NCBI GenBank assembly: GCA_964558295.1
Contig: CAZLDQ010000130.1
Span: forward strand, 1-16,602
Source: JBDKTH01 sp964558295
GTDB taxonomy: Bacteria; Planctomycetota; Planctomycetia; Pirellulales; Thermoguttaceae
Direction of reading: 5' to 3'
Length of the DNA stretch: 16,602 bases
In this document: in pieces, positions 1-6,972 of the stretch
Layout of the letters: each line of letters starts with the position of its first letter
Position numbering within the stretch: the first letter of the stretch is position 1
Made by a program: the position numbers and the translations under genes
Notes under the pieces: model-generated
Told to the model about the DNA's origin: nothing
Database searches by the model: none
What the model saw: the letters and a program-made list of their open reading frames with translations, nothing else

Positions 1-23
1 ACGGGCGGAAGGCCGAACGATGA
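1..23 (+). CDS. etfB: 3' end of upstream gene, probably electron transfer flavoprotein beta subunit (partial)
   Basis: Only the last codons are visible. Reading the frame that ends in TGA at 21-23 gives a tail of G-R-K-A-E-R and stop. This TGA overlaps the etfA start codon as ATGA, the usual sign of translational coupling. The identity is inferred from synteny only: etfB normally sits directly upstream of etfA and the two proteins form a heterodimer. The six residues themselves identify nothing, so another gene, or no gene, is possible. Confidence 0.4.
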
Positions 24-1051
24 TCGAACCGAATCGCCAAGGCGAAGTGTGGGTTTTTGCGGAACAGGAAGACGGCGTGCTGCACGACGTCGTGTTGGAG
101 TTGTGCGGCAAAGCCCGGGAGCTGGCCGACCAGTTGAACGTCAAGGTCGGCGCGGTCCTCCCCGGCAGCCATGTCGAAGACCTGTCCAAGCGGCTGATCG
201 CGCAAGGGGTCGACAATGTCTACCTCGTTGATGATCCGCGGTTAGGCCATTTCCAGACCAAACCCTATGCCCGCGTCCTCTGCAGCTTGATCGAAAAGTA
301 TCAGCCGCAGATCGTGCTCTACGGGGCTACGGCGATGGGCCGCGACCTGGCGCCGCGTGTGGCCTCGGAAGTGCGGGCCGGGATGACGGCCGACTGCACC
401 GACCTGGAAATTGCCGACGTGGTCGATCCGCGCACGAAGATTGTGCACGAAAAACTCTTGCTCCAGATCCGGCCGGCCTTTGGCGGCAACATCATTGCCA
501 CGATCGTCAACTATGACCAGTGGCCGCAAATGGCGACGGTCCGTGAAGGCGTGATGGCCTTGAAACCGGTGAGCGAGTATCGCCAGGGCTCGGTGATCCG
601 CGAAAAGGTTGAGCTGGACGAAACGCTCTTCGCCGTCAAGCTGATCGAGCGGCACATCGAGGAGCGCAAGGTCAACCTGAAGGGGGCGCGGGTGATCGTG
701 GCCGGCGGCGGGGGGGGAGGAAGCCGCGACGACTTCCAGTTGATCTACGACTTGGCCGGAGCGATTGGCGGAGCGGTCGGCGCCAGCCGCGCCGCGGTCG
801 ATAGCGGGATGATTGGCAAGGAACATCAGATCGGTCAGACGGGGACGACCGTCCGCCCGGCCCTCTACATTGCCGCGGGGATCTCCGGGGCGGTGCAGCA
901 TCGGGCAGGGATGGAAGAGTCGGCGAAGATCATTGCGATTAACACGGATCGCGACGCGCCGATCTTTTCCGTGGCCCACTATGGGATCGTCGGCGATTTG
1001 AAGAAGGTGATTCCGATGATGATCCAGGCGTTGCGGGATCGGCGGAAGTAG
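20..1051 (+). CDS. etfA: Electron transfer flavoprotein alpha subunit
   Basis: This 343-residue protein is the FAD-carrying half of the soluble ETF heterodimer, which takes electrons from acyl-CoA dehydrogenases and passes them to the quinone pool through ETF:quinone oxidoreductase. The N-terminal half is the ETF alpha/beta nucleotide-binding-like domain. The C-terminal FAD domain carries the alpha-subunit signature at residues 282-308 (LYIAAGISGAVQH followed by GMEESAKIIAIN) and the GASRAAVD segment with Arg257. The ATG at 20 has a GGAAGG ribosome site at 7-12 and overlaps the preceding stop. One oddity is that the usual SGGRG motif of the FAD domain reads AGGGGGGS at 228-235, encoded over a run of eight G. 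Length and order of motifs are otherwise normal. An acyl-CoA dehydrogenase, its natural electron donor, follows downstream on the same strand. Confidence 0.95.
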   Translation: MIEPNRQGEVWVFAEQEDGVLHDVVLELCGKARELADQLNVKVGAVLPGSHVEDLSKRLIAQGVDNVYLVDDPRLGHFQTKPYARVLCSLIEKYQPQIVLYGATAMGRDLAPRVASEVRAGMTADCTDLEIADVVDPRTKIVHEKLLLQIRPAFGGNIIATIVNYDQWPQMATVREGVMALKPVSEYRQGSVIREKVELDETLFAVKLIERHIEERKVNLKGARVIVAGGGGGGSRDDFQLIYDLAGAIGGAVGASRAAVDSGMIGKEHQIGQTGTTVRPALYIAAGISGAVQHRAGMEESAKIIAINTDRDAPIFSVAHYGIVGDLKKVIPMMIQALRDRRK

Positions 1052-1055
1052 GAGA

Positions 1056-1125
1056 GTACGCAGTACGCAGTACACGGTACGCAGTACGCAGTACACGGTA
1101 CACGGTACGCGGTACACGGTAAGTA
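1056..1125. repeat. Tandem heptamer array between etfA and the acyl-CoA dehydrogenase gene
   Basis: Nine consecutive 7-base units run from 1056 to 1118, followed by a degenerate tenth unit (gtaagta). The units are GTACGCA (A), GTACACG (B) and GTACGCG (C), in the order A A B A A B B C B. The A-A-B triplet is therefore an exact 21-base tandem duplication (1056-1076 and 1077-1097). Every unit starts with the palindrome GTAC. The array begins four bases after the etfA stop codon and contains no gene. Because 21 is a multiple of 3, the reverse strand reads through it as a seven-residue peptide repeat, which I regard as an artefact. Similar short intergenic tandem repeats are recalled from other planctomycetes and cyanobacteria. 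The function is unknown. Confidence 0.95.
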
Positions 1126-1220
1126 GTTGGTGGTTTAGCCCAGGTACTTGTGCCGGGGGTTTGGCGATGGTTCCAGAAAACGATTGGGAACCCAGTACGA
1201 GTCGGTGAAATGGCCGTCGG

Positions 1221-1249
1221 TTGAGACGGCGTGTTGGAACACAAATAAG
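1221..1249 (+). promoter_or_regulatory. Candidate promoter for the acyl-CoA dehydrogenase gene
   Basis: TTGAGA at 1221-1226 is followed after 17 bases by AATAAG at 1244-1249. These match the sigma70 consensus at 5/6 and 4/6 positions. Transcription from here would begin just before the GCGAGG ribosome site at 1258-1263 and would exclude the ATG at 1148, which supports the GTG start at 1271. This is a visual match only. Confidence 0.3.
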
Positions 1250-1270
1250 AAGTCTCACGCGAGGTTACCC

Positions 1271-3013
1271 GTGGGGAACTACTTTCTCGATAACGACGAC
1301 ATCCAGTTTCTCTTCAAGCACATCGATCTGAAGGAATTGGCCCGGCTTCAGGAGGATCGGACTCCGAACGGCGCGGCGGACTACTGCCCGCTCGACGAAG
1401 AGGACGCCGTCGACAACTACCGCCGGGTCTTGGAAATCGTCGGCGAGTTGGCTGCGGAGACGCTCGCCCCGAACGCCGAAAGGATCGATCGCGAGGGAAA
1501 TACGCTCAACGATGACGGCACGGTGACCTACCATCCGCTGGTGCGTGAGAACCTCGACCGGTTTGGTCAGGCCGACATGATGGGCTTCACCCTGCCGCGC
1601 AAGTATGGCGGTTTGAACTGCCCCTGCCTGATGTACACGATGGCCACGGAGATCGTCAGCCGGGCCGACTGCTCGTTCATGAACATGTTCGGGCTTCAGG
1701 GAATCGCGGAAACGATCTATGCCTTTGCCAACGACGAGATCAAAGACGAGATCCTGCCGAAGTTCGCCCACGGCAAGGTAACCGGGGCGATGGTCCTCAC
1801 CGAGCCCGACGCTGGGAGCGATCTGCAGGCCGTGCGTCTGCGGGCATTCCAGGACGCGAACGGCAACTGGTATCTCAACGGGGTGAAGCGGTTCATCACC
1901 AACGGCTGCGGCGAGATCCTGTTGGTCTTGGCCCGTACCGAGCCGGAAATCAGTGATGGCCGTGGTTTGAGCCTTTTGTTGGCCGAGCGGTCGCCCAAGG
2001 TCCGTGTGCGTCACTTGGAAGAGAAGCTGGGGATTCACGGCTCGCCGACCTGTGAGTTGGTGTTCGACGACACGCCGGCTCGGCTCATCGGCGAACGGCA
2101 GCGGGGGTTGATCACCTACGTGGTGGCGTTGATGAACGGCGCCCGGGTGGGCATTGCCGCGCAGTCGCTGGGGGTGGCGGAAGCGGCATATCGTTTGGCC
2201 CGCACGTATGCCCACACGCGGCAACAGTTCGGCGGCCCGATCGAGCGGCTTCCGGCCGTGGCCGAGTTGGTCACGGACATGAAGATCCATATCGAGGCGG
2301 CGCGGGCGTTGGCCGATGAGACGGCCCGCATCTGCGACCACGAGAACAACAATCTGCGGCTCCTGGAACTCGGCGACCAGTTGAGCAAGGAGGAGGAGAA
2401 GGAGCGGAAGCAGATGGCGCGTTCGCTCAAACGGATCAACGGCATGCTCACGCCGATGAGCAAGTACTTCTGCTCGGAAATGGCCTGCTCCGTGGCCCAC
2501 AATGCGATCCAGGTGTTGGGTGGCTCGGGGTACATGAAGGACTATGCGGCCGAACGGTATCTGCGCGACGCGCGAATCACGACGATCTACGAAGGGACGA
2601 GCCAGTTGCAGATCGTGGCGGCGGTGCGCGGCGTGACCTCGGGGGCGTTCGAGACCGTCGTGGCCGAACGTGAAGCCACGAAGTACGACGACCCGTTGTT
2701 GGCGGAACTGAAAGGGAAACTCCTCCAGGCCAAGGACCGGGTGGTGGAAACGATCCAGTTCGTGAAGGCGAAGTCGACCGGCTATCTTGATCTGGCCGGC
2801 CGGCGTCTGGTGGACTCGGCGATTACGGTCATCATCGGCCATCTGCTGCTTGGTCAGGGGGCGGTCAATGAGCGGAAGAAGCGGGTTGCCCGGCGGTTCA
2901 TCGAAACCCGGCTGCCGGTGCTCGAGATGAATTGCCAACAGATTCTCGCCGGCGACACCGCGCCGCTGGACGAGTACGAGCTTCTGGCCGGTCCGGTGCC
3001 GGCGGCCGAGTAG
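1271..3013 (+). CDS. Acyl-CoA dehydrogenase, large form with C-terminal extension
   Basis: This flavoenzyme oxidises an acyl-CoA to the trans-2-enoyl-CoA and passes electrons to ETF, encoded just upstream. From the GTG start it has 580 residues, against about 380-400 for the core family. The extra length is a C-terminal domain after about residue 450, typical of a large bacterial subgroup. Visible motifs are TEPDAGSD at 177-184 (FAD/substrate signature), the THTRQQFG-like segment AHTRQQFGGP, and VLGGSGYMKDY leading to YEGTSQLQ. Glu441 in that last motif is at the position of the catalytic base of medium-chain enzymes. An in-frame ATG at 1148 would add 41 residues, but that extension has no family character. 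GTG 1271 has GCGAGG seven bases upstream and begins the conserved sequence. Chain-length specificity cannot be read from the sequence. Confidence 0.9.
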   Translation: MGNYFLDNDDIQFLFKHIDLKELARLQEDRTPNGAADYCPLDEEDAVDNYRRVLEIVGELAAETLAPNAERIDREGNTLNDDGTVTYHPLVRENLDRFGQADMMGFTLPRKYGGLNCPCLMYTMATEIVSRADCSFMNMFGLQGIAETIYAFANDEIKDEILPKFAHGKVTGAMVLTEPDAGSDLQAVRLRAFQDANGNWYLNGVKRFITNGCGEILLVLARTEPEISDGRGLSLLLAERSPKVRVRHLEEKLGIHGSPTCELVFDDTPARLIGERQRGLITYVVALMNGARVGIAAQSLGVAEAAYRLARTYAHTRQQFGGPIERLPAVAELVTDMKIHIEAARALADETARICDHENNNLRLLELGDQLSKEEEKERKQMARSLKRINGMLTPMSKYFCSEMACSVAHNAIQVLGGSGYMKDYAAERYLRDARITTIYEGTSQLQIVAAVRGVTSGAFETVVAEREATKYDDPLLAELKGKLLQAKDRVVETIQFVKAKSTGYLDLAGRRLVDSAITVIIGHLLLGQGAVNERKKRVARRFIETRLPVLEMNCQQILAGDTAPLDEYELLAGPVPAAE

Positions 3014-3033
3014 CCGGGGCATCTTGCCCGACT

Positions 3034-3042
3034 TGGTATAAT
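3034..3042 (+). promoter_or_regulatory. Extended -10 promoter upstream of fabI
   Basis: The stretch TGGTATAAT is a perfect -10 hexamer (TATAAT at 3037-3042) with the TGn extension. No credible -35 hexamer lies 16-18 bases upstream, which is tolerated for extended -10 promoters. It lies just after the dehydrogenase stop codon. A start near 3049 would give fabI a leader of about 130 bases. A small GGGCA/TGCCC hairpin at 3017-3029 precedes it. It lacks a T-run, so I do not call it a terminator. Confidence 0.55.
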
Positions 3043-3180
3043 GGTGGCTGATTCCCTGCGCATCGCGGGGGAGATCTTGGGAGACAATCCCTGCGCCCGC
3101 CGTGCCGGCCTGCAATCTGTTCGAGGCTGGGGTCTGAGGCGAGACGTGAAAAGCGAGTGGAACAAAGGTCTGAGGCACCT

Positions 3181-3951
3181 ATGGGGATGTTCACCGGTAA
3201 AGTCGGGCTGGTCATGGGAGTGGCCAACGAGCGGAGTATCGCCTGGGCGATGAGCGAGGCCTTGTTCGCGGAAGGGGCGGAACTGGCCTTCACCCATCTT
3301 CCCGGCCCGTCGAATGAACGCCGCGTTCGGCAACTGGTCGATCCGCACCATCCCCAGATCCTGCTCCCCTGCGATGTGCAGAAGGACGACGACATTGCCC
3401 ACGTGTTCTCGGCCATCAAGGCGACCTACGGGAAGCTGGACTTCGTGCTCCATGCAATCGCCTTTGCTCCGCCGACCGAGTTGCGCAAGCCCTATCTCGA
3501 GGCGAGCCGCGAGGGATGGCATCTGGCGATGGACATTAGCGCGTACAGTCTGGTGGCCGTCTGTCGCGAGGCGGCCGGCTTGATGCCCGACGGTGGGGCG
3601 ATTGTCACCATCAGCTATTTTGGCGGCGAGAAGGTGTTGCCAGGCTACAATCTGATGGGCGTCTGCAAAGCGGCTCTGGAGCACAGCGTGCGCTACCTGG
3701 CCTGGGATTTGGGCCGGAAGAACATCCGCGTCAACGCGATCAGCGCCGGTCCGATGCGCACGCTCAGTTCGGCCGGCATTTCCAACTTCGACGAGATGCA
3801 GGAGCACGCCGCGCGCAAGGCCTGCATGGGGCGCAACGTGGAATTCAAAGAACTGGGGACTACCGGGCTCTATCTCTTGGGCGATCTCTCCAGCGGCGTG
3901 ACCGGCGAACTGCTCCACGTCGACTGCGGCTACAGCATTGTCGGGCTGTAG
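3181..3951 (+). CDS. fabI: Enoyl-[acyl-carrier-protein] reductase, NADH-type
   Basis: FabI catalyses the last reduction of each elongation cycle of type II fatty acid synthesis, enoyl-ACP to acyl-ACP. The protein has 256 residues and the short-chain dehydrogenase fold. The nucleotide-binding segment GVANERSIAWAM is near the N terminus, and the catalytic set is Tyr146, Tyr156 and Lys163 (YNLMGVCK), followed by VNAISAGPMRTL. With ATG 3181 as start, these three residues fall at the same numbers as in E. coli FabI. That supports this start over the GTG at 3157; GAGG at 3172-3175 is its ribosome site. The residue matching E. coli Gly93 is Ala (AIAFA), a common variant in other bacteria. A Nudix gene follows 14 bases after the stop and is probably cotranscribed. 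Confidence 0.95.
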   Translation: MGMFTGKVGLVMGVANERSIAWAMSEALFAEGAELAFTHLPGPSNERRVRQLVDPHHPQILLPCDVQKDDDIAHVFSAIKATYGKLDFVLHAIAFAPPTELRKPYLEASREGWHLAMDISAYSLVAVCREAAGLMPDGGAIVTISYFGGEKVLPGYNLMGVCKAALEHSVRYLAWDLGRKNIRVNAISAGPMRTLSSAGISNFDEMQEHAARKACMGRNVEFKELGTTGLYLLGDLSSGVTGELLHVDCGYSIVGL

Positions 3952-3965
3952 AAAAGGCAGAAGGA

Positions 3966-4436
3966 ATGAGGCATGATGGAGCTGGCGCGGAGTCCTCTTT
4001 TCTCGCTACCGTCGTCCGGTTTGTGCTGCTGATCGTGTCTAATCAACCAATTCTCATCGGTGTTGCGATCGTCGAGCACGCGGGAAACGTGCTGATTGGC
4101 CAACGCCGGCCGGAGTCGCCGCTGGGCGGGTATTGGGAGTTTCCCGGGGGTAAGGTCCACGCGGGAGAAACGCCCGAGGAAGCCGCGGTGCGCGAGTGCC
4201 GCGAGGAGACTGGGCTGGAAGTCCAACTTGGGGCCAAATACCTCACGGTGCGCCATCGCTACGCGCACGGTTGGGTGGAACTCCATTTCTTTGCAGCGGT
4301 TCCACGCACGCCGTCCGACGTCCCAGCGGAGCCGTTTCGCTGGGTGCCGCGGGCGGAGCTTGGGGCTTACCCGTTTCCGCCGGCGAATGGGGCGATTCTT
4401 CGGCGGCTGTTGGGCGACGCGGACGGTACTGCATAG
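3966..4436 (+). CDS. mutT: Nudix hydrolase, MutT-like (probable 8-oxo-dGTP diphosphatase)
   Basis: MutT enzymes hydrolyse 8-oxo-dGTP to the monophosphate and so keep oxidised guanine out of DNA. The full Nudix box is present: Gly62, Glu68, Arg76-Glu77, Glu80-Glu81 and Gly83 fit GX5EX7REUXEEXGU exactly. The flanking WEFPGGK and the C-terminal YPFPPANGAIL match the E. coli MutT arrangement (LEFPGGK and DFPPANEPVI). The ATG at 3966 has AAAAGG at 3952-3957 but gives 23 N-terminal residues without family character. A GTG at 4035 would give 133 residues, closer to the 129 of MutT, and begins MSNQPILIGVAIV, but lacks a clear ribosome site. The true start is unresolved. Substrate specificity within Nudix enzymes is hard to predict, so the symbol is tentative. 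Confidence 0.85.
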   Translation: MRHDGAGAESSFLATVVRFVLLIVSNQPILIGVAIVEHAGNVLIGQRRPESPLGGYWEFPGGKVHAGETPEEAAVRECREETGLEVQLGAKYLTVRHRYAHGWVELHFFAAVPRTPSDVPAEPFRWVPRAELGAYPFPPANGAILRRLLGDADGTA

Positions 4437-4515
4437 GCGGCGGTTTTCGGCGGCGTGTGGGGCCTCGTGTTGCCAGCATTGCCAGCGGACGGGGACGCCC
4501 CGGCCGAAGTGGGCT

Positions 4516-4543
4516 TTGAGCTTTAGTTTTTTCCGGTTAGATT
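4516..4543 (+). promoter_or_regulatory. Weak promoter-like pair upstream of the metallopeptidase gene
   Basis: TTGAGC at 4516-4521 and TAGATT at 4538-4543 are separated by 16 bases and lie within the only AT-rich stretch of the spacer. Transcription would start more than 200 bases before the coding region, so the assignment is uncertain. Confidence 0.2.
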
Positions 4544-4700
4544 TTGAAAAGCTTACAAACGCCTTGGCGGCGGTAAGCGCCGGCCCGAGAAGCCCCCTCC
4601 ACGAATAACTGCACGCTACGGCTGAGTTTCGGGCGTACGGTTGACGAGTCGTCAGTGGTTTCGCAGGGATTGGCTTTCCATTTGCGGAACGGACCGCTCG

Positions 4701-4737
4701 TCCCACGCAGCCTCACGAGGAGGCTGTCCCTCCCACG
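4701..4737. repeat. Hairpin flanked by direct TCCCACG heptamers
   Basis: A perfect 7-base stem (CAGCCTC at 4708-4714, GAGGCTG at 4720-4726) with a five-base loop is bracketed by identical TCCCACG heptamers at 4701-4707 and 4731-4737. It sits just before the AAAGGAG ribosome site of the next gene. The layout suggests a small dispersed repeat element, but only one copy is in this window. No T-run follows, so it is not a classic terminator. Confidence 0.6.
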
Positions 4738-4758
4738 TCACAAAGGAGTAGTGTGAGC

Positions 4759-5760
4759 ATGGAGGCTCGAATCGTTCGCGTCGCCTTGCTGGCGACGGTG
4801 CTCGTGGTCTCGATGGGGGCCCAGGTCAGAACCCCCAACTTCATCGTGCAGACCGAGGATCCGCAGATGGCCAAGCAGATGGCCCAGTTGGCCGAGAAGT
4901 ATCGGCACGATCTGGCAATCGCTTGGCTTGGCAAACCGCTGCCGCAATGGGGCCAGCCCTGCGTGTTGACGGCCCAAGTCGCCCCGGGCCTGGGGGCGGG
5001 GGGGGCCACGACGTTTGTCTTCGACCGCGGCGAGGTGTTCGGCTGGCGCATGACGATCCAGGGGCCGCCCGACCGAATCCTCGATTCCGTGTTGCCCCAC
5101 GAGGTCACCCACATGATCTTCGCCAGCCATTTCCGGCGTCCGCTGCCCCGCTGGGCGGACGAGGGGGGGGCCAGCTTCGTCGAGCATGACAGCGAGAAGG
5201 CCAAGCATCGCCGGATGCTGATGCAGTTCTTACGGTCGAACCGCGGCATTGCCTTTCACCAGATGTTCGCGATGACCGAGTATCCGCGCGACATCATGCC
5301 GCTTTACGCCCAGGGGTTTTCCTTGGCCGAGTATCTGATCTATCTGGGGGGCCAGCGGAAGTACGTCGATTTTCTGGCCGAAGGGCTGCGGACCAATCAA
5401 TGGTCGGCCACGATCCGGCGGTTCTACGGGATTGAAGATCTCGGCTCGCTGCAAAAGACCTGGCTGGCCTGGGTCGCTCAGGGGTGCCCGCCGCTGGAAC
5501 CGTCCGGAACGCCTAGCCGGTCGGGGGTGTTGGTGGCCGGCGGGAAGTTGCCCCGGCCTGAGCCGAACTTGATCTACCACACCGGCCGGCAGGACGACAC
5601 CGAGGCGAAGCCGGTCGTCAACTCGATCTATCAACTGGCCGACACGGGCAACACGTCCCTCCCCATCCCGGCCACGCTGCCGGAACCGACCGTGACGCAG
5701 GCCAGTCACTTGCAGCCCGTCCAGCGCCCGCAGCAGCGGATTTTGCAGGCGGGCCAATAG
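4759..5760 (+). CDS. Exported HExxH metallopeptidase-like protein (peptidase MA / gluzincin type)
   Basis: This 333-residue protein starts with a charged segment and a hydrophobic stretch (VALLATVLVVSMGA) that looks like a signal peptide, so it probably acts outside the cytoplasm. The zinc site is clear: His114-Glu115-x-x-His118 in PHEVTHM, then Glu135 in WADEGGASF, the gluzincin pattern of HExxH plus a downstream Glu in an xDE motif. About 90 residues at the C terminus are rich in Pro, Gln and Thr and look disordered. The ATG at 4759 is ten bases from AAAGGAG at 4742-4748; an in-frame GTG at 4753 is an alternative. The natural substrate is unknown and no neighbour suggests one. It is a single gene, separated from cdsA by convergent orientation. 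Confidence 0.8.
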   Translation: MEARIVRVALLATVLVVSMGAQVRTPNFIVQTEDPQMAKQMAQLAEKYRHDLAIAWLGKPLPQWGQPCVLTAQVAPGLGAGGATTFVFDRGEVFGWRMTIQGPPDRILDSVLPHEVTHMIFASHFRRPLPRWADEGGASFVEHDSEKAKHRRMLMQFLRSNRGIAFHQMFAMTEYPRDIMPLYAQGFSLAEYLIYLGGQRKYVDFLAEGLRTNQWSATIRRFYGIEDLGSLQKTWLAWVAQGCPPLEPSGTPSRSGVLVAGGKLPRPEPNLIYHTGRQDDTEAKPVVNSIYQLADTGNTSLPIPATLPEPTVTQASHLQPVQRPQQRILQAGQ

Positions 5761-5770
5761 AGGCGGGGGA

Positions 5771-5863
5771 GGACGAAGGGCGAACCCCGAAGGACGAAGG
5801 AATGACCAAAGGACGAAGCACGAAACGCTCGTGCAGAAGTCCGTTGGTTTTTGACCTTCGTCC
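5771..5863. repeat. GGACGAAGG direct repeats with an inverted copy between convergent genes
   Basis: GGACGAAGG occurs at 5771-5779 and 5792-5800, with an 8/9 copy at 5811-5819, and as its exact reverse complement CCTTCGTCC at 5855-5863. Any direct copy can pair with the inverted copy, giving a 9-base stem with a long loop. The cluster lies between the stop codons of the metallopeptidase gene (plus) and cdsA (minus). It may help end transcription from either side, or may simply be a decayed dispersed repeat. Confidence 0.7.
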
Positions 5864-5884
5864 GTCTTCCGTTGCCCTGTGTCC

Positions 5885-6880
5885 CTACCCGCCGGCCGTG
5901 GCCAGGAGGTAGAAGCGGGTGAAGTGGAAGAAGACGGGGGCGGCGAAGCAGAGGGAGTCGATGCGGTCTAGCACGCCGCCGTGGCCGACGACTAAGGTGC
6001 CGTAGTCTTTGACGCCCCGGTCGCGTTTGATGGCCGACATCGTCAGCGAGCCGGCAGCGCCCATCAGGGCGATCACCAGGCCCATGCCGGCGGCCATCCA
6101 ATAGGGAAAGGGGGTGGCCCACCAGAGAGCGGCCCCCAGGAGCATCATCGTGGCCGCCCCGCCCAACAGGCCTTCCCAGGTTTTCGTGGGGTTGATCGTG
6201 GGCACGATCACGTGTCGGCTGGGCAGTTGCGACCAGGCGTACTGGAGGACGTCGCTCAGTTGGACCATGACGATGAAATAGAACAACAGCCGCACATTGG
6301 CCCCCTCGGCGCTCTTGTGGTAGTCGAGGGTCAGCAGGGCCGGGGCGTAGCTGAGGCAGTAGACACAGATCAAAAGGCCTGCCTGGATCTTCGCACTCCG
6401 TTCGAGGAAACGCTTGGAATCGCCGGACAGGGCGATGTTGGCCGGGATCAGCAGGAAGGCGTAGACAGGGATCAGGATGCTGTAGAGGCCGTACGACTTC
6501 ATCGCCACGAGGACGAACTGAAGCGGCGTGCAGAGGAAGAAGACCCAGAAGAGGGTCCGATGATCGCCGGGACGCGTGGGGGTTAAGGGGATGAACTCGC
6601 GCAGCGCCCAAAAGGCGATCAATCCGAAGAGGACGACTGTGGCGACCTGCCCCATGAGGAACGCCGCGGCCAGGATCGTGCAGAGGACCCACCAAGCCCG
6701 GACACGCATTCGGAAGGTCTCGATGATCGCTGGGTCCAGTCCGCTATCGACGCGGCGGCGCAGGGCGACGACCACGGCGCTGGCCACGCCGAGCAAGATC
6801 AGCACGCCACCGATGAAGCTGAGGGTGCGGGCGTCCCAAAACACCAGCACACCAAGCAGATGAGGGAGCAGGGGAGCCAT
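5885..6880 (-). CDS. cdsA: Phosphatidate cytidylyltransferase (CDP-diglyceride synthetase)
   Basis: CdsA joins CTP and phosphatidate to form CDP-diacylglycerol, the precursor of all bacterial phospholipid head groups. It is an inner-membrane enzyme. The 331-residue protein has roughly eight hydrophobic segments. Near the C terminus (about residues 282-309) it carries the complete family signature: SAIKRDRGVKD, then GHGGVLDRID with its metal-binding Asp residues. The upstream NPTKTWEG motif is also typical. The ATG at 6880 is chosen because it begins the hydrophobic protein; GTG codons at 6916 and 6883 are alternatives but add only polar residues. The ribosome site is weak. plsC, whose product makes the substrate of CdsA, ends 92 bases upstream on the same strand. 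Confidence 0.95.
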   Translation of the reverse strand: MAPLLPHLLGVLVFWDARTLSFIGGVLILLGVASAVVVALRRRVDSGLDPAIIETFRMRVRAWWVLCTILAAAFLMGQVATVVLFGLIAFWALREFIPLTPTRPGDHRTLFWVFFLCTPLQFVLVAMKSYGLYSILIPVYAFLLIPANIALSGDSKRFLERSAKIQAGLLICVYCLSYAPALLTLDYHKSAEGANVRLLFYFIVMVQLSDVLQYAWSQLPSRHVIVPTINPTKTWEGLLGGAATMMLLGAALWWATPFPYWMAAGMGLVIALMGAAGSLTMSAIKRDRGVKDYGTLVVGHGGVLDRIDSLCFAAPVFFHFTRFYLLATAGG

Positions 6881-6937
6881 CACGTCTTCTCTTGCCGATC
6901 CGAATGCACCGCGCACACCACGCGGGGCTCTTGGGGC

Positions 6938-6968
6938 ATTGTAGCCTGGGGGAACGGGGATATGTCAG
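6938..6968 (-). promoter_or_regulatory. Candidate cdsA promoter
   Basis: On the minus strand CTGACA (6968-6963) and TACAAT (6943-6938) each match the sigma70 consensus at 5/6 positions. The 19-base spacer is longer than ideal. The predicted start would leave a leader of about 50 bases before the ATG at 6880. cdsA might therefore be transcribed separately from plsC as well as with it. Confidence 0.4.
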
Positions 6969-6972
6969 GGGG

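Larger units (their letters stand above)
4437..4758. other. Gene-poor spacer between the Nudix and metallopeptidase genes
   Basis: I see no credible gene in these 322 bases. They contain a small GGGG-acg-CCCC hairpin at 4491-4501, an AT-rich island at about 4515-4560 that holds a weak promoter-like pair, and a hairpin flanked by direct repeats at 4701-4737. The hairpin and the T-run at 4527-4532 are too far apart to be a standard intrinsic terminator. Confidence 0.6.

Noticed and set aside
1056..1125. CRISPR-like array
   Set aside because: The units are seven bases, contiguous and without spacers, and no cas gene is present.
242..1258. Peptide repeat in an antisense frame over etfA and the heptamer array
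   Set aside because: The seven-residue peptide period follows from the 21-base period of the DNA repeat. The rest is a shadow of etfA.
1148..1270. Forty-one-residue N-terminal extension of the acyl-CoA dehydrogenase
   Set aside because: The extension has no family character. The GTG at 1271 has a ribosome site and begins the conserved sequence.
3017..3029. Intrinsic terminator after the acyl-CoA dehydrogenase gene
   Set aside because: The stem is only five bases with a three-base loop and no T-run follows.
1265..3178. A 637-codon open frame antisense to the acyl-CoA dehydrogenase
   Set aside because: It mirrors a clear family protein on the other strand, is rich in Arg, His and Pro, and has no recognisable motif. 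Such shadows are common in GC-rich DNA.
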